From the NCBI RefSeq assembly GCF_000317515.1, contig NC_019738.1:5172001-5236000 (forward strand): a stretch of 64,000 nt of DNA, in the 5' to 3' direction. The notes beneath the pieces were generated by a model that was not told the DNA's origin, made no database searches, and was given only the letters and a program-made list of their open reading frames with translations. Numbering within the stretch: the first letter of the stretch is position 1; each line of letters opens with the position of its first letter. Shown in pieces: positions 24,195 to 32,794 of this stretch. The DNA comes from Allocoleopsis franciscana PCC 7113. GTDB lineage: Bacteria; Cyanobacteriota; Cyanobacteriia; Cyanobacteriales; Coleofasciculaceae. The position numbers and the translations under genes were made by a program.

Positions 24195-25496
24195 TCAGGT
24201 GAGTAACCGACGCTGAAATTCTTGGGAATGCTTCGAGTTGGGAATTTTCTTAGCTAACGCTTCTATAAATTGATTGGCGGACATTCCGGGATTTTGAGCC
24301 AGTGTGCGCTGACAGATAATTGCAGCCATGGGGCCAATATATTCCGCGAGTTCTTGTTGACAATGACGGATAAAATTAGGATCGAGTGCGGGCGCTGTCG
24401 TAGGAATTGATGAGTGACTCGGATTGGCACGCGGCGGGGATACTGGGGGGATTTGGGGTGGTGGGGTGAGGGGTGTCTTTGGGGGAGAGGAGGAAGGTTT
24501 GTAGGGTCTCAGTTCTTCGGTCTGCTCTGCCAATGCCTGTATAGGCAGCGTCTGTTGGAAGTAAATCTGAGGTACAGGCTTTGGCAAAGAATTTTGGGGT
24601 ATATAGGTATCACTGCTAATCTGTTCGAGTTGTTGCAAAATGTCGGCGGCTGTTTGAGGACGCTGATGGGGAAAACGTGCCATCATGTGATCCAACAGGT
24701 CTGCCAGTTGGGGAGAAGCCAAGGGAGCCGCTTCACGCCAGCGCAGCTCGTCGGCATAGGAGTCATACAGTTTACTAGGGTCTTTGCTACTGAGCAGATA
24801 AATAAATGTGCGTGCCAAAGCAAAGAAATCGGATTGGGGTACTGCTTGACCATTGAATTGCTCTGGAGGTGTATAACCGGCAGAAATCACCCCCGTCACC
24901 TCACCCGTGGCTTGTTTCGTGACATAGGTCTCCGTCACTTCCCGTGCCGTACCAAAATCAATTAATACAAGGTGTCCATCGGATCGGAGCATAATGTTGG
25001 ATGGCTTGATATCCCGATGGAAAAAGTTTTGGCTGTGTACCTCCTGTAAGATTGTGACCAGTTGGATCAGCCATTGACGGGCTAATTTATGATCAATCGG
25101 ACTGCCCCGCTGTCGGATATATTGCTCTAAATTCAACCCCTCAATCTTTTCCATGACCAGACAGTGCAATGGCTCTGGTCTGTTTCGAGGCAAGAAGACG
25201 AAGTAGGCATTGGGTTCTACTTTGGGAATGCCATGATGATTGAGTCGCGCTAAGACTTGAGCTTCTCGTTGGAAGAGTTCGACATACTTGGGATGATTAT
25301 TACTCAGGACTTTCAAGACTTGAAGAGGGCCAGAGCGATCGCTCACTTCATAGGTTTTCCCGAAGCCGCCACTTCCTAGCTGGCGCGTCACCCGATAGCG
25401 ACCTTCCAACAATAATTCAGAGCTACAACTCTGACAGAACAGTTGGGTGTCGCGATTGTCGGTATTTGAGCAGCTAGGATTAATGCAAAGGCTCAT
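24195..25496 (-). CDS. Ser/Thr protein kinase with N-terminal zinc ribbon
   Basis: 433 residues from ATG 25496 (MSLCINPSCS), the usual start for this cyanobacterial kinase type; a longer start at 25559 is possible. C4/C9/C21/C24 form a zinc-ribbon-like knuckle. The Hanks kinase domain (about 34-300) has GSGGFG (41-46), K62, HRDIKPSN (H160), DFG (D180) and the activation-segment end TPPEQF. A Pro-rich linker (about 320-375) leads to a conserved C-terminal helical module (about 378-433, RHCQQELAEYIGPMAAIICQR). No membrane helix, so it is soluble. All catalytic residues are present. It lies convergent to the Tll0287 gene and 212 bases downstream of the FHA-cyclase on the same strand; FHA domains bind phosphothreonine, so the cyclase is a candidate target. 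Confidence 0.9.
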   Translation of the reverse strand: MSLCINPSCSNTDNRDTQLFCQSCSSELLLEGRYRVTRQLGSGGFGKTYEVSDRSGPLQVLKVLSNNHPKYVELFQREAQVLARLNHHGIPKVEPNAYFVFLPRNRPEPLHCLVMEKIEGLNLEQYIRQRGSPIDHKLARQWLIQLVTILQEVHSQNFFHRDIKPSNIMLRSDGHLVLIDFGTAREVTETYVTKQATGEVTGVISAGYTPPEQFNGQAVPQSDFFALARTFIYLLSSKDPSKLYDSYADELRWREAAPLASPQLADLLDHMMARFPHQRPQTAADILQQLEQISSDTYIPQNSLPKPVPQIYFQQTLPIQALAEQTEELRPYKPSSSPPKTPLTPPPQIPPVSPPRANPSHSSIPTTAPALDPNFIRHCQQELAEYIGPMAAIICQRTLAQNPGMSANQFIEALAKKIPNSKHSQEFQRRLLT

Positions 25497-25707
25497 CCGG
25501 GTTAGCGAGTAGTGAACTGGGGGATTTGGCTGTCTTCTTCTATGGCTTTGCCTCTCCAACTCTTTGTACTAAGAGCAAGCGCTGGTTCGGGATAAGCACA
25601 ATCTCTTTCCCTAAACCTGGGGAAAGGAAAAACTCACGTCTTCCAATCCTATGGTAGTGGATTGTCATCAGGGAGTTGATCGGTCTAGATTAGAATGTTT
25701 TGACTTC

Positions 25708-27342
25708 CTAAACATTCCACTGGACACGATAGAGCTGAAGCGGATGGTCTTTGCCCTTGACCCATACAGGGGGCATTTTTTCAATCGCTACATTGGGGTC
25801 ATTGAGCTGATCTAGGGTGGTTTGGGAAATCATAATCTCCCCTTCCTGCGCCGCGCTACAGATGCGGCTGGTGACATTGGTGGTATCGCCAATGGTGGCG
25901 TATTGAATTAAATTCTGGGAACCGATATTTCCGGCTGCGACTTTGCCGGTATTGAGTCCAATATGGATTTGAATATCGATCCCGTGTCGCTGTCGCCATT
26001 GCTCGCGCAGGCGCAAAACCGCTCTTTGCATGGCGATCGCCGCATGAACCGCACGCCGTGCATCATCCGGTTGTCGATAGGGAGCGCCCCAAACAGCCAG
26101 TAGAGCATCGCCAATATATTTCTCCAAGGTGCCTTCGTATTGAAATACAATGTCCTCGACCATCACCTCGAAGTATTCATTGAGCATTTCAATAATTTGG
26201 CGCGGCTCCATGGTGGAGGACATGGCTGTAAAGCCGCTGATGTCTGCAAACAGCGCGGTTACCTCCGTATCCACAATCTCCAAGTTCCCTTCTTCCTTGA
26301 GCTTTTTACTTACCGCTTGAGGGAAGAAACGCTCTAGTTTTGTCCGCACGATCGCTTCTGATTGCATCTTCTTGTTGAGTTCTGTATTTTCAATCGCGAT
26401 CGCCGCTTGGTTCGCCAGCGCTGTCAGGAACTCCAAATCTTCCTGGGAATAAATATCCGCCATGGAAAGATTGTCCGTATAGAGTACCCCAATCACCGTA
26501 TCTCGCGGTTTCAAGGGGACACACATCGAGGCTTGGATAGCTTGGTTGAGTACCGACAACGACTCACTAAACCGCTGATCTTGACGGGCATCCGAAATTA
26601 AAACCGAATCCCCATTTTGCTGAACAAAATTGGTAATTGTTGTGCTATAAAACTGGTCATCCGTTGGCACTCCAATTCGGAACTTAACCGCTTTTTGCTC
26701 AAGCTGTCCGGTTTCCTCATTCACCAGTAAAATCACAGCTCGGTCAACATTCATAATCTCGAATAATAAGTCGAGAATTTTCTCAAACAGCCTTTCATTC
26801 TCTTCCGGAGAAGAAAGTTGTTTGCTCACTTCCAATAAAATTTTCAGCTTGTCTACTGCCCGTTGAGTAACATCTTCTTGTCGTAACTTGAGGACTGAGC
26901 GCTGATAGTTTGAACTCTCTTGCTGGAGTAATTCCTGCATTTCTACACGAGTTTGCTCCGGTGAAAACCGTCTCAAAATCGATAGGTTTGCGGTTTCATC
27001 CTTTAAGGGAATTGGTGCCTGATGCTGCTCAATGGAATGGACAAATTTAAACAATACACTCCCACAGCGAACTAAATCTCCATGCCTGAGTTGACATTGG
27101 TCAATTTCCCGCTCATTCACATACGTTTTATTCAAGCTGCCCAAATCCTTCATCATCACACCCTGATCATTAATGATGAGCTGAGCATGGTGACGGGAAA
27201 GACTTTTATGAAGCAAGATGATGGTGTTACTGATCTCACGCCCGATCGTGTTTAAACCAAACTGTAATTCATGAACTTTTTGGTCAGGATTCTCTGGATT
27301 TTGGATTAAGTACGGCACGCTCTCATCTCCCTCAGCGCTCAT
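25708..27342 (-). CDS. FHA-GAF-class III adenylate/guanylate cyclase
   Basis: 544 residues, soluble. FHA domain (about 10-103) with G34-R35, S49-R-x-H52 and N71; a connecting helix; GAF domain (about 170-315); class III cyclase domain (about 355-540) with metal Asp in ALFADISGFT and in EKYIGDALLAVWG, the purine-selecting Lys in TLEKYIG, and YATIGDTTNVTSR with Thr/Asp favouring ATP. The transition-state Asn/Arg are in NVTSR. It is probably an adenylate cyclase activated by phosphopeptide binding (FHA) and a small ligand (GAF). The kinase gene downstream supports a phospho-input. The product cAMP could reach the cyclic nucleotide-binding protein at 1.0 kb. Confidence 0.9.
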   Translation of the reverse strand: MSAEGDESVPYLIQNPENPDQKVHELQFGLNTIGREISNTIILLHKSLSRHHAQLIINDQGVMMKDLGSLNKTYVNEREIDQCQLRHGDLVRCGSVLFKFVHSIEQHQAPIPLKDETANLSILRRFSPEQTRVEMQELLQQESSNYQRSVLKLRQEDVTQRAVDKLKILLEVSKQLSSPEENERLFEKILDLLFEIMNVDRAVILLVNEETGQLEQKAVKFRIGVPTDDQFYSTTITNFVQQNGDSVLISDARQDQRFSESLSVLNQAIQASMCVPLKPRDTVIGVLYTDNLSMADIYSQEDLEFLTALANQAAIAIENTELNKKMQSEAIVRTKLERFFPQAVSKKLKEEGNLEIVDTEVTALFADISGFTAMSSTMEPRQIIEMLNEYFEVMVEDIVFQYEGTLEKYIGDALLAVWGAPYRQPDDARRAVHAAIAMQRAVLRLREQWRQRHGIDIQIHIGLNTGKVAAGNIGSQNLIQYATIGDTTNVTSRICSAAQEGEIMISQTTLDQLNDPNVAIEKMPPVWVKGKDHPLQLYRVQWNV

Positions 27343-27519
27343 CAGTGGTCAATGCTTAGTCGTTAGTGGCAAAAACAACTGATCTTAACTTCCAAGCATA
27401 TAGTTTTTTCCGGCTCTTCCTCCCTGAATCAGGGAAGATGGGTTACTCTTTATTGAACCTTTGTCTGACTTCTTCAGTCTAAAGGAATCAGAAAACCAAC
27501 TGGTGAGGAAGAACCACAG

Positions 27520-28131
27520 GTGTCAGTAATACCTGCCGGGGCGTCAAGCAATGACCCTACTGCTCAAGAAGCTGAAACCGACATCGACTTGGTGCTACAG
27601 TGCCAACAGGGAAACCAACAAAGTTTCCGCCAACTGTATCGGCGCTATTGTGCGCGAGTGCGGTCAACCCTCTACCAACTCTGTGGTGGTGAGGCTCTCG
27701 ATGATTTAGTCCAAGAGGTTTTCCTCCGCGCCTGGAAAGGCTTACCCCAGCTACGGCAGGCGTCCCAATTTTCGACCTGGCTTTATCGGATCTGCTGGAA
27801 TGTGGCATCTGATCAACGGCGGCAATTTGCTCAAGAGCGTTCTTTTAACTCCAAACTCAAAACTGCTCGAGATGTCTTGTCTCCTAGCGACTCGAAACAC
27901 TCTCAATCGCCTGACTTGATGGAACTGCACTATCAAGACATCATACAGAGGGGACTGCAACAGTTGAGTTTTGAGCATCGTGCTGTACTGGTGTTGCATG
28001 ACTTAGAGGATTTGCCACAAAAGGAGGTGGCGCAAATTTTGGGCATCGCTGTGGGAACCGTGAAGTCTCGTCTTTTTCATGCCCGAACATCCCTGAGGAA
28101 ATATATCCAGCAACAAGGAGAGATTCTATGA
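27520..28131 (+). CDS. ECF-type RNA polymerase sigma factor
   Basis: 203 residues from GTG 27520; GAGGAA at 27505-27510 with 9-base spacing supports that start. Region sigma-2 (about 30-100) shows FRQLYRRYCARVRSTLYQL, DDLVQEVFLRAWKGL and FSTWLYRICWNVASDQRR; sigma-4 (about 145-200) shows LSFEHRAVLVLHDLEDLPQK, EVAQILGIAVGTVKSRLFHA. It overlaps the next gene by four bases (ATGA). The neighbour encodes a one-helix membrane protein and the next a CpxP-like chaperone, so this is likely an envelope-stress sigma factor released by an anti-sigma. Confidence 0.95.
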   Translation: MSVIPAGASSNDPTAQEAETDIDLVLQCQQGNQQSFRQLYRRYCARVRSTLYQLCGGEALDDLVQEVFLRAWKGLPQLRQASQFSTWLYRICWNVASDQRRQFAQERSFNSKLKTARDVLSPSDSKHSQSPDLMELHYQDIIQRGLQQLSFEHRAVLVLHDLEDLPQKEVAQILGIAVGTVKSRLFHARTSLRKYIQQQGEIL

Positions 28132-28484
28132 CCCCGTTGCCGCCCGAAGATCGAGAATGGCAAGAGTTTCTGCATAAACATCGTCCCATACCCCCACCTG
28201 CCCAATTTGACTTGGAAGATCAACTGATGAAGGCGGTGGAAAAGTCTCCCCAGCCCAGTATTAATCAGCGGCTTCTGCCTTGTCCGCCAGCGCTAATTGC
28301 CGGTTTACTGATGCTGTTAAGTAGTTATCGCCTGTTGATTGCCGCACCAGAGTCGTCTCGCGCCAATGTGGAAACATTCTTACAAGACAACTGGAATGAG
28401 GTGGTGGGCGATACATCCCCCCAGTTACAGAGTCACGATATTGTACAGGTCGATTGGCGGTTAGAGACGAATGGGGCACGGTGA
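28128..28484 (+). CDS. Putative anti-sigma factor, single-pass membrane protein
   Basis: 118 residues with an N-terminal cytoplasmic part of about 50 residues rich in Pro/Glu (MTPLPPEDREWQEFLHKHRP), one membrane helix (about 52-72, PPALIAGLLMLLSSYRLLIA) and a short outer tail. No HxxxCxxC zinc motif is present, so it is not a ZAS-type anti-sigma. The four-base overlap with the ECF gene and the topology are the basis for the call. Function is inferred from context. Confidence 0.65.
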   Translation: MTPLPPEDREWQEFLHKHRPIPPPAQFDLEDQLMKAVEKSPQPSINQRLLPCPPALIAGLLMLLSSYRLLIAAPESSRANVETFLQDNWNEVVGDTSPQLQSHDIVQVDWRLETNGAR

Positions 28485-28592
28485 ACGTTCTAGAGATAGA
28501 ACACCAGGAAGCATGAAACTCTACACTTCATCCTTCACACGGCGCTAACGCACTGCTTCGCTAACATACTTCATAGTTGATACGTCATTAAC

Positions 28593-29075
28593 ATGTGGTT
28601 ACATCGTGTATCTGTGTCGTCCGTGCTGCTGCTTGCGCTGGGAAGTGCGATCGCCTTGAGCAAACCCAACACCCCATTCCCTCATCTCGTCGGACAAAAC
28701 TTAGGAGGAAAAAAGGGTGGGGGGCAGGGCGAGTTCAAATTGATGGAACAACTCAACCTGACTTCGGTGCAAAAGCAAAAGCTAAAAGCAATTTACTCCC
28801 AGTACAAAGATCGAATATCCCAACACAAACAGGCTGTACGTCAATCGACCCAAGAATTGCGTCAACTCATGGTCAGTACGGCTTCAACTGACGAAGTTCG
28901 GGCTAAATATCAGCAAGTGGAATTGGTGCGCCACCAGCTAGAAGCCGCCAGCTTTGAAAGTATGCTCGCCATGCGAGAGGTGTTAACGCCCACTCAACGC
29001 AGCCAGTTTGCTCAACTGATGGAACAACAAGGGAAATTAGCCGACAATCGGATGGTTCCGCCCAGAGGGTATTAA
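28593..29075 (+). CDS. Spy/CpxP-family periplasmic protein
   Basis: 160 residues with a signal peptide (about 1-24, VSVSSVLLLALGSAIALS) and two LTxxQ motifs (LNLTSVQKQKLK and VLTPTQRSQFAQL) separated by an all-helical basic segment, the hallmark of Spy/CpxP chaperones and metal/envelope-stress sensors. It lies 108 bases after the anti-sigma gene and 3 bases before a hydrolase gene, and probably belongs to the sigma regulon. In CnrX/ZraP-like systems such proteins sense periplasmic metals; here no metal-ligand cluster is evident. Confidence 0.85.
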   Translation: MWLHRVSVSSVLLLALGSAIALSKPNTPFPHLVGQNLGGKKGGGQGEFKLMEQLNLTSVQKQKLKAIYSQYKDRISQHKQAVRQSTQELRQLMVSTASTDEVRAKYQQVELVRHQLEAASFESMLAMREVLTPTQRSQFAQLMEQQGKLADNRMVPPRGY

Positions 29076-29078
29076 GGA

Positions 29079-29723
29079 ATGAAGTTCGTCTACCTTCACG
29101 GTTTTGCTTCAACGCCTGAGTCAGCAAAAGCCTTGTATCTGCGCGAAGCCTTCGCGGCCTGTAAGATTTCCTTGGAAGTGCCTGACCTCAACCAAGGTGA
29201 CTTTTCCCACTTGACCATCGCCCGCCAGATCACTCAAGTTGAGTCTCTCTTTCCCTGTGATGGGACACCTGTGACGTTAATCGGGTCTAGTTTGGGGGGT
29301 CTAACATCCGCTTGGTTAGCCGAAAAGCACTCCCAAGTTCAGCGACTTGTTTTACTGGCTCCAGCCTTTGGATTTCTCGATCATTGGTTGCCGCAACTGA
29401 CAGAAGAACAGCTTTTTCAGTGGCAGACATCGGGATATTTGCCGATTTATCACTACGGAGAACAGCGATCGCTTCCCCTCCATTACCGGTTTGTCGAAAA
29501 CGCCAGCCAGTACCCAGAAACGCAACTTTCGCGATCGGTACCCACCCTGATTTTGCATGGGCGGCAGGATGAGGTGATACCCTTAGCGGCAAGTCAAGCT
29601 TATGCTAATGTGCGTCCTTGGGTACAACTGAGGGAACTAGACAGCGACCACGGATTATGGAATGTCATGCCGCAAGTTTGGCAGGCTATTCAGGTTTTTT
29701 GTCAACCTTCCAATCGAGATTGA
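29079..29723 (+). CDS. YqiA/YcfP-family alpha/beta hydrolase
   Basis: 214 residues. The alpha/beta hydrolase triad is visible: nucleophile Ser in GSSLGG, Asp in HGRQDEVIP, His in DSDHGLW. The opening FVYLHGFASTPESAKALYL and the small size match the YqiA/YcfP esterases. TAAGGA lies just before the ATG, 3 bases after the CpxP-like stop, so it is co-transcribed with that gene. Substrate unknown. It ends 4 bases before the globin gene's 3' end (convergent). Confidence 0.85.
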   Translation: MKFVYLHGFASTPESAKALYLREAFAACKISLEVPDLNQGDFSHLTIARQITQVESLFPCDGTPVTLIGSSLGGLTSAWLAEKHSQVQRLVLLAPAFGFLDHWLPQLTEEQLFQWQTSGYLPIYHYGEQRSLPLHYRFVENASQYPETQLSRSVPTLILHGRQDEVIPLAASQAYANVRPWVQLRELDSDHGLWNVMPQVWQAIQVFCQPSNRD

Positions 29724-29727
29724 AGGA

Positions 29728-30291
29728 TTAGTGAGTGATAGAACCTGCACCTGAAGCAATCAAACGCCGAAATAAAGTTTCTGTCCAACCGGTTTCTTGT
29801 AAAACAGCCGCCGCCGTTACTTCTACATAAGCTTGCTCAATAAAGGCTAAGTCGATCATACAAATCCGACCCAAAGCATCTCGCAGAACTTCATCCTTGC
29901 CATCCCTTTTGATGGATGATCCGACCTCATGAACCACATTAGCCATCGCTGGGACAACGTGTTGAGGAAGAATACCCACTTGTACATGGACTAAACCAAT
30001 TCGCCAACGACGATCCGCGTATGCCTCCCCCCAATTATCCATACCTGTAAACATTTCGTGAAACCATTGAATAAAAGTTTCATGAAGACGATGGAGACGC
30101 CCTTCTTTGGCGTGCAGAATACTATTCATTTCTGGATCATCGTTTAAGTAAGCATAGAAATGCTCTGCCATTTTTGGCGCAATTTCTCTCCCCCAATTGG
30201 CTTCGGATTGGAGAAGATTTTTGTCTTTATCAGTAAAATTAATTCTACTTTGCATCTTTTGCATAAATTCATGAGCATCTAAAGCCATCAT
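29728..30291 (-). CDS. Protoglobin-domain haem protein
   Basis: 187 residues forming a stand-alone protoglobin domain: NFTDKDKNLLQSEANWGREIAPKMAEHFY for the first helices, FIQWFHEMFTGMDNWGEAYADRRWRIGLVH and the distinctive VGILPQHVVPAMANVV. The proximal His is probably in RIGLVHVQVG or ILPQH. Such domains bind O2, CO or NO and usually serve as sensors fused to output domains; here no output is attached. Transcribed alone, convergent with the YqiA-like gene. The ATG pair at 30286-30291 (MMALDA) leaves the exact start open by one codon. Confidence 0.85.
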   Translation of the reverse strand: MMALDAHEFMQKMQSRINFTDKDKNLLQSEANWGREIAPKMAEHFYAYLNDDPEMNSILHAKEGRLHRLHETFIQWFHEMFTGMDNWGEAYADRRWRIGLVHVQVGILPQHVVPAMANVVHEVGSSIKRDGKDEVLRDALGRICMIDLAFIEQAYVEVTAAAVLQETGWTETLFRRLIASGAGSITH

Positions 30292-30576
30292 TATCTCCTG
30301 TGAATATTGTGTAAAGATTAGGTTGCTGAATTTTAAGTTCCAGCGAAATCATTCAATTTATTAAATTTTTCTAGAGTTATCTCTAAAATCCGGATAGTTT
30401 TAGGGTTTTTTAAAAAAGCAATAAATTTTGCAAAGATTCGGTTAAATCACCTAATTTATAAGGGAAAATATACGTCACGTCAATCTGGAAATTCAATCAT
30501 CGAACACTGATGAGCGAGGGAAGAAACACGAGGGGAATGCAGGATTAAATTTAAATTAAGATTTGACAAGATAGCA

Positions 30577-31185
30577 ATGGAATCTACTACCACACACGCG
30601 CTGAAAGAATGGGCTGTTGCCGTTGATGCCTTAGAACAAGGCAACATGATCATGCTGCTACGCAAAGGCGGCATCAAGGAAGAGGGGAACTGCTTCATTG
30701 TCACTCACAATCAGATTTTGCTCTACCCTACCTATGAGCATCAACAGCCTAACTTGCTGAAACCAGAGTACGCGGATCAAGTCACACCTGTAATGTCAGG
30801 TTGGCATCCGGAAACTGTTCGGATTAGTAGTTGGGCTGAAATTACTGATATTTTGCTGGTGAGTGATGAAAAAGCGGTTGTCGCGCTGTTACTCTATCAC
30901 ATTTGGAATGAGCAATTTGTCAGCGAGCGCCTCCGTTGGAAACCCCGTCAGTCCCTGTTTATCCTTTTGTTACGGACTTACCGACTCCCCCAACCCCAAT
31001 TGATTCCTTATCGTCCAGAATATGGAGGTTGTCGCTCATGGATTGACCTAACTGAAGCGATTAATTTAGAGGGAATTGTGTCTGTTTTGGATGATACAAC
31101 CTATACCGATCGGGTGACCCAAATCCGTCACGTGCTTACAACATCAGGACATTCCTATGTCACTCAAAATCCTATATTGTCTTGA
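30577..31185 (+). CDS. DUF1802 family protein
   Basis: 202 residues of a family with no known function. The characteristic opening HALKEWAVAVDALEQGNMIMLLRKGGIKEEG, then FLLYPTYEHQQPNLLKP-like NQILLYPTYEH and the late VALLLYHIWNEQFVSERLRWKP, PQPQLIPYRPEYGGCRSW are family features. It is soluble and without a signal peptide. Roughly 290 bases upstream of it, on the other strand, lies the protoglobin start. Confidence 0.85.
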   Translation: MESTTTHALKEWAVAVDALEQGNMIMLLRKGGIKEEGNCFIVTHNQILLYPTYEHQQPNLLKPEYADQVTPVMSGWHPETVRISSWAEITDILLVSDEKAVVALLLYHIWNEQFVSERLRWKPRQSLFILLLRTYRLPQPQLIPYRPEYGGCRSWIDLTEAINLEGIVSVLDDTTYTDRVTQIRHVLTTSGHSYVTQNPILS

Positions 31186-31213
31186 ATATTAAAGTTCCAT
31201 TTTTTATAGCTTT

Positions 31214-32095
31214 CTATAAATAGCCATAAAGCTTAAGTTCGGCTTGGGCAATTCTTTCAGCTTCTTCAATTTCTTTAGGATTACGTCTTTTATGGATGCC
31301 TATTGACTGGGGATGAGCCTTTTTGATTTGTTTTTGCAGTTGTCGATTCATTTTGGCTCCAAAGTGGCTAGCAATCAGCTCTCCACATTTAAGGCTATCG
31401 CTGACTAAATCTTCGTATTTTATGAGTAGTACTCGACCTGTCTGTGCAACCTCAGGCTGAGAAAAAAAGGTGTGACATCGTCCCACCATCTCCTTCCACA
31501 TCCAAATCGCTCTGACATAGGGGGTGCTGCCCAAAAATTCTTCTTCTCTCCCTTCCTCAACCCACCAAGGAACATAACGCTCATCATATTTACGTCCGAT
31601 GGGCATTTCGGAGGTATTGAGAGCCATTAACTTTTCATCAGTAAGTACATCATAGGTTCTAATCAGGGAATCGGCACAATCTCGACCATCTCGGTAGAGG
31701 TGAAGAATACGACAATCGGGTAGCGCACGATATGTAAATTCTGGGGCAAAGCTGAGAAAAGGTTCTTTATAAATGATGCGTTCAACAACTCGTTTACGTT
31801 GCAAAGCTTGAAAAAACTCTTGGCTACTCATATAGCCTTTGAGCCATTTATGCAAGGCGGAAAATCGTGAAGAGGGAATGCCTGAATCAAGATAGTTCTG
31901 AAGGGAAGCTTCAAGTTCAAAAGCTAGGACATTATAAATATAGTCTGGTAAGGAATAGTTGACCAGATGAGGAATCGAAACGGGAATCAGGAGACCAGAA
32001 ATACATTCTGAATTCGCTAAAGCTCTGAGTGCCGTCATTAAAAATGTCGTTCCTGAACGAGGGCATCCCAGAACGATGCAATATTTTACTTTCAT
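31214..32095 (-). CDS. Sulfotransferase family protein
   Basis: 293 residues with the PAPS-binding P-loop CPRSGTTFLMTALRALA near the N-terminus (about 10-26) and the 3'-phosphate-binding region ILHLYRDGRDCADSLI. The middle and C-terminal parts include WMWKEMVGRCHTFF and LIKYEDLV. It would transfer sulfate from PAPS to a glycan hydroxyl. Together with the neighbouring acyl-, glycosyl- and methyltransferases it probably decorates an exopolysaccharide. First gene (3' most) of an AT-rich block. Confidence 0.85.
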   Translation of the reverse strand: MKVKYCIVLGCPRSGTTFLMTALRALANSECISGLLIPVSIPHLVNYSLPDYIYNVLAFELEASLQNYLDSGIPSSRFSALHKWLKGYMSSQEFFQALQRKRVVERIIYKEPFLSFAPEFTYRALPDCRILHLYRDGRDCADSLIRTYDVLTDEKLMALNTSEMPIGRKYDERYVPWWVEEGREEEFLGSTPYVRAIWMWKEMVGRCHTFFSQPEVAQTGRVLLIKYEDLVSDSLKCGELIASHFGAKMNRQLQKQIKKAHPQSIGIHKRRNPKEIEEAERIAQAELKLYGYL

Positions 32096-32237
32096 GCTTA
32101 GTTTAGATTAAAACCGCCAAGTTCAACTTAGCGTTACTTCTCCCAAAAGATAGATTTACTCTTAAAATATAACGGTTTTAAGAAAATCTACCTCAAAATG
32201 TTGATTTTTTTTATATAATCAATCCTAAAATTAGAGA

Positions 32238-32783
32238 TTAGTAAAACAATCTGCGGTAACTCAGGCGATATTGAAGATTAGTTTGTCGCATTCCTATCGG
32301 TTTAGCCGGAACCCCAGCAACAATGGTGAAGGGGGGAACACTTTTAGTCACAACAGCACCTGCTGCCACAGCGCAGCCTTTCCCTAAGGTGACTCCCGGT
32401 AAAATCATGGCGCGTGTGCCAATAAAGACGTAATCTTCAATATTTACTGGACGAAGACGGCCTGTAAAATCACAACTTTGCAAATCATGATCGGCTGTTA
32501 AGATACATACTTCTGAGGAAATAGAGACATTTTCTCCAATCGTAATACTGCCTCGATTGTCCAATCGGCAATTTTGATTAATTACACTGTTCTTGCCCAG
32601 GTTAAAATTTTTTTTTGAATCAAACCAGGCATCCATGAAAATACTACTATTTGTCCCAATTGTTAAGCCAAGGCAATAACGATAAAAAAATAATCGTATC
32701 ATGTGGGAAGGAATTCGAGAAACTACACGATTAGTTAAGTATAAAATTCCATCAAAATGAATTCTATTTATAAGATTATTCAT
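32238..32783 (-). CDS. Left-handed beta-helix (hexapeptide) acyltransferase
   Basis: 181 residues from ATG 32783; a GTG at 32795 would add four residues and touch the upstream stop codon. The hexapeptide repeats of the left-handed helix are seen at [72 protein letters not shown] and the cap [13 protein letters not shown]. The His in LTADHDLQS is the likely catalytic residue. It resembles WcaF/NodL-type O-acetyltransferases of capsule clusters. Co-directional with the glycosyltransferase upstream. Confidence 0.85.
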   Translation of the reverse strand: MNNLINRIHFDGILYLTNRVVSRIPSHMIRLFFYRYCLGLTIGTNSSIFMDAWFDSKKNFNLGKNSVINQNCRLDNRGSITIGENVSISSEVCILTADHDLQSCDFTGRLRPVNIEDYVFIGTRAMILPGVTLGKGCAVAAGAVVTKSVPPFTIVAGVPAKPIGMRQTNLQYRLSYRRLFY

Positions 32784-32794
32784 TGACAATATCA

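Noticed and set aside
24414-24965. 183-residue plus frame inside the kinase gene
   Set aside because: It is antisense to kinase sequence with repeated Gly/Trp and no family-like pattern.
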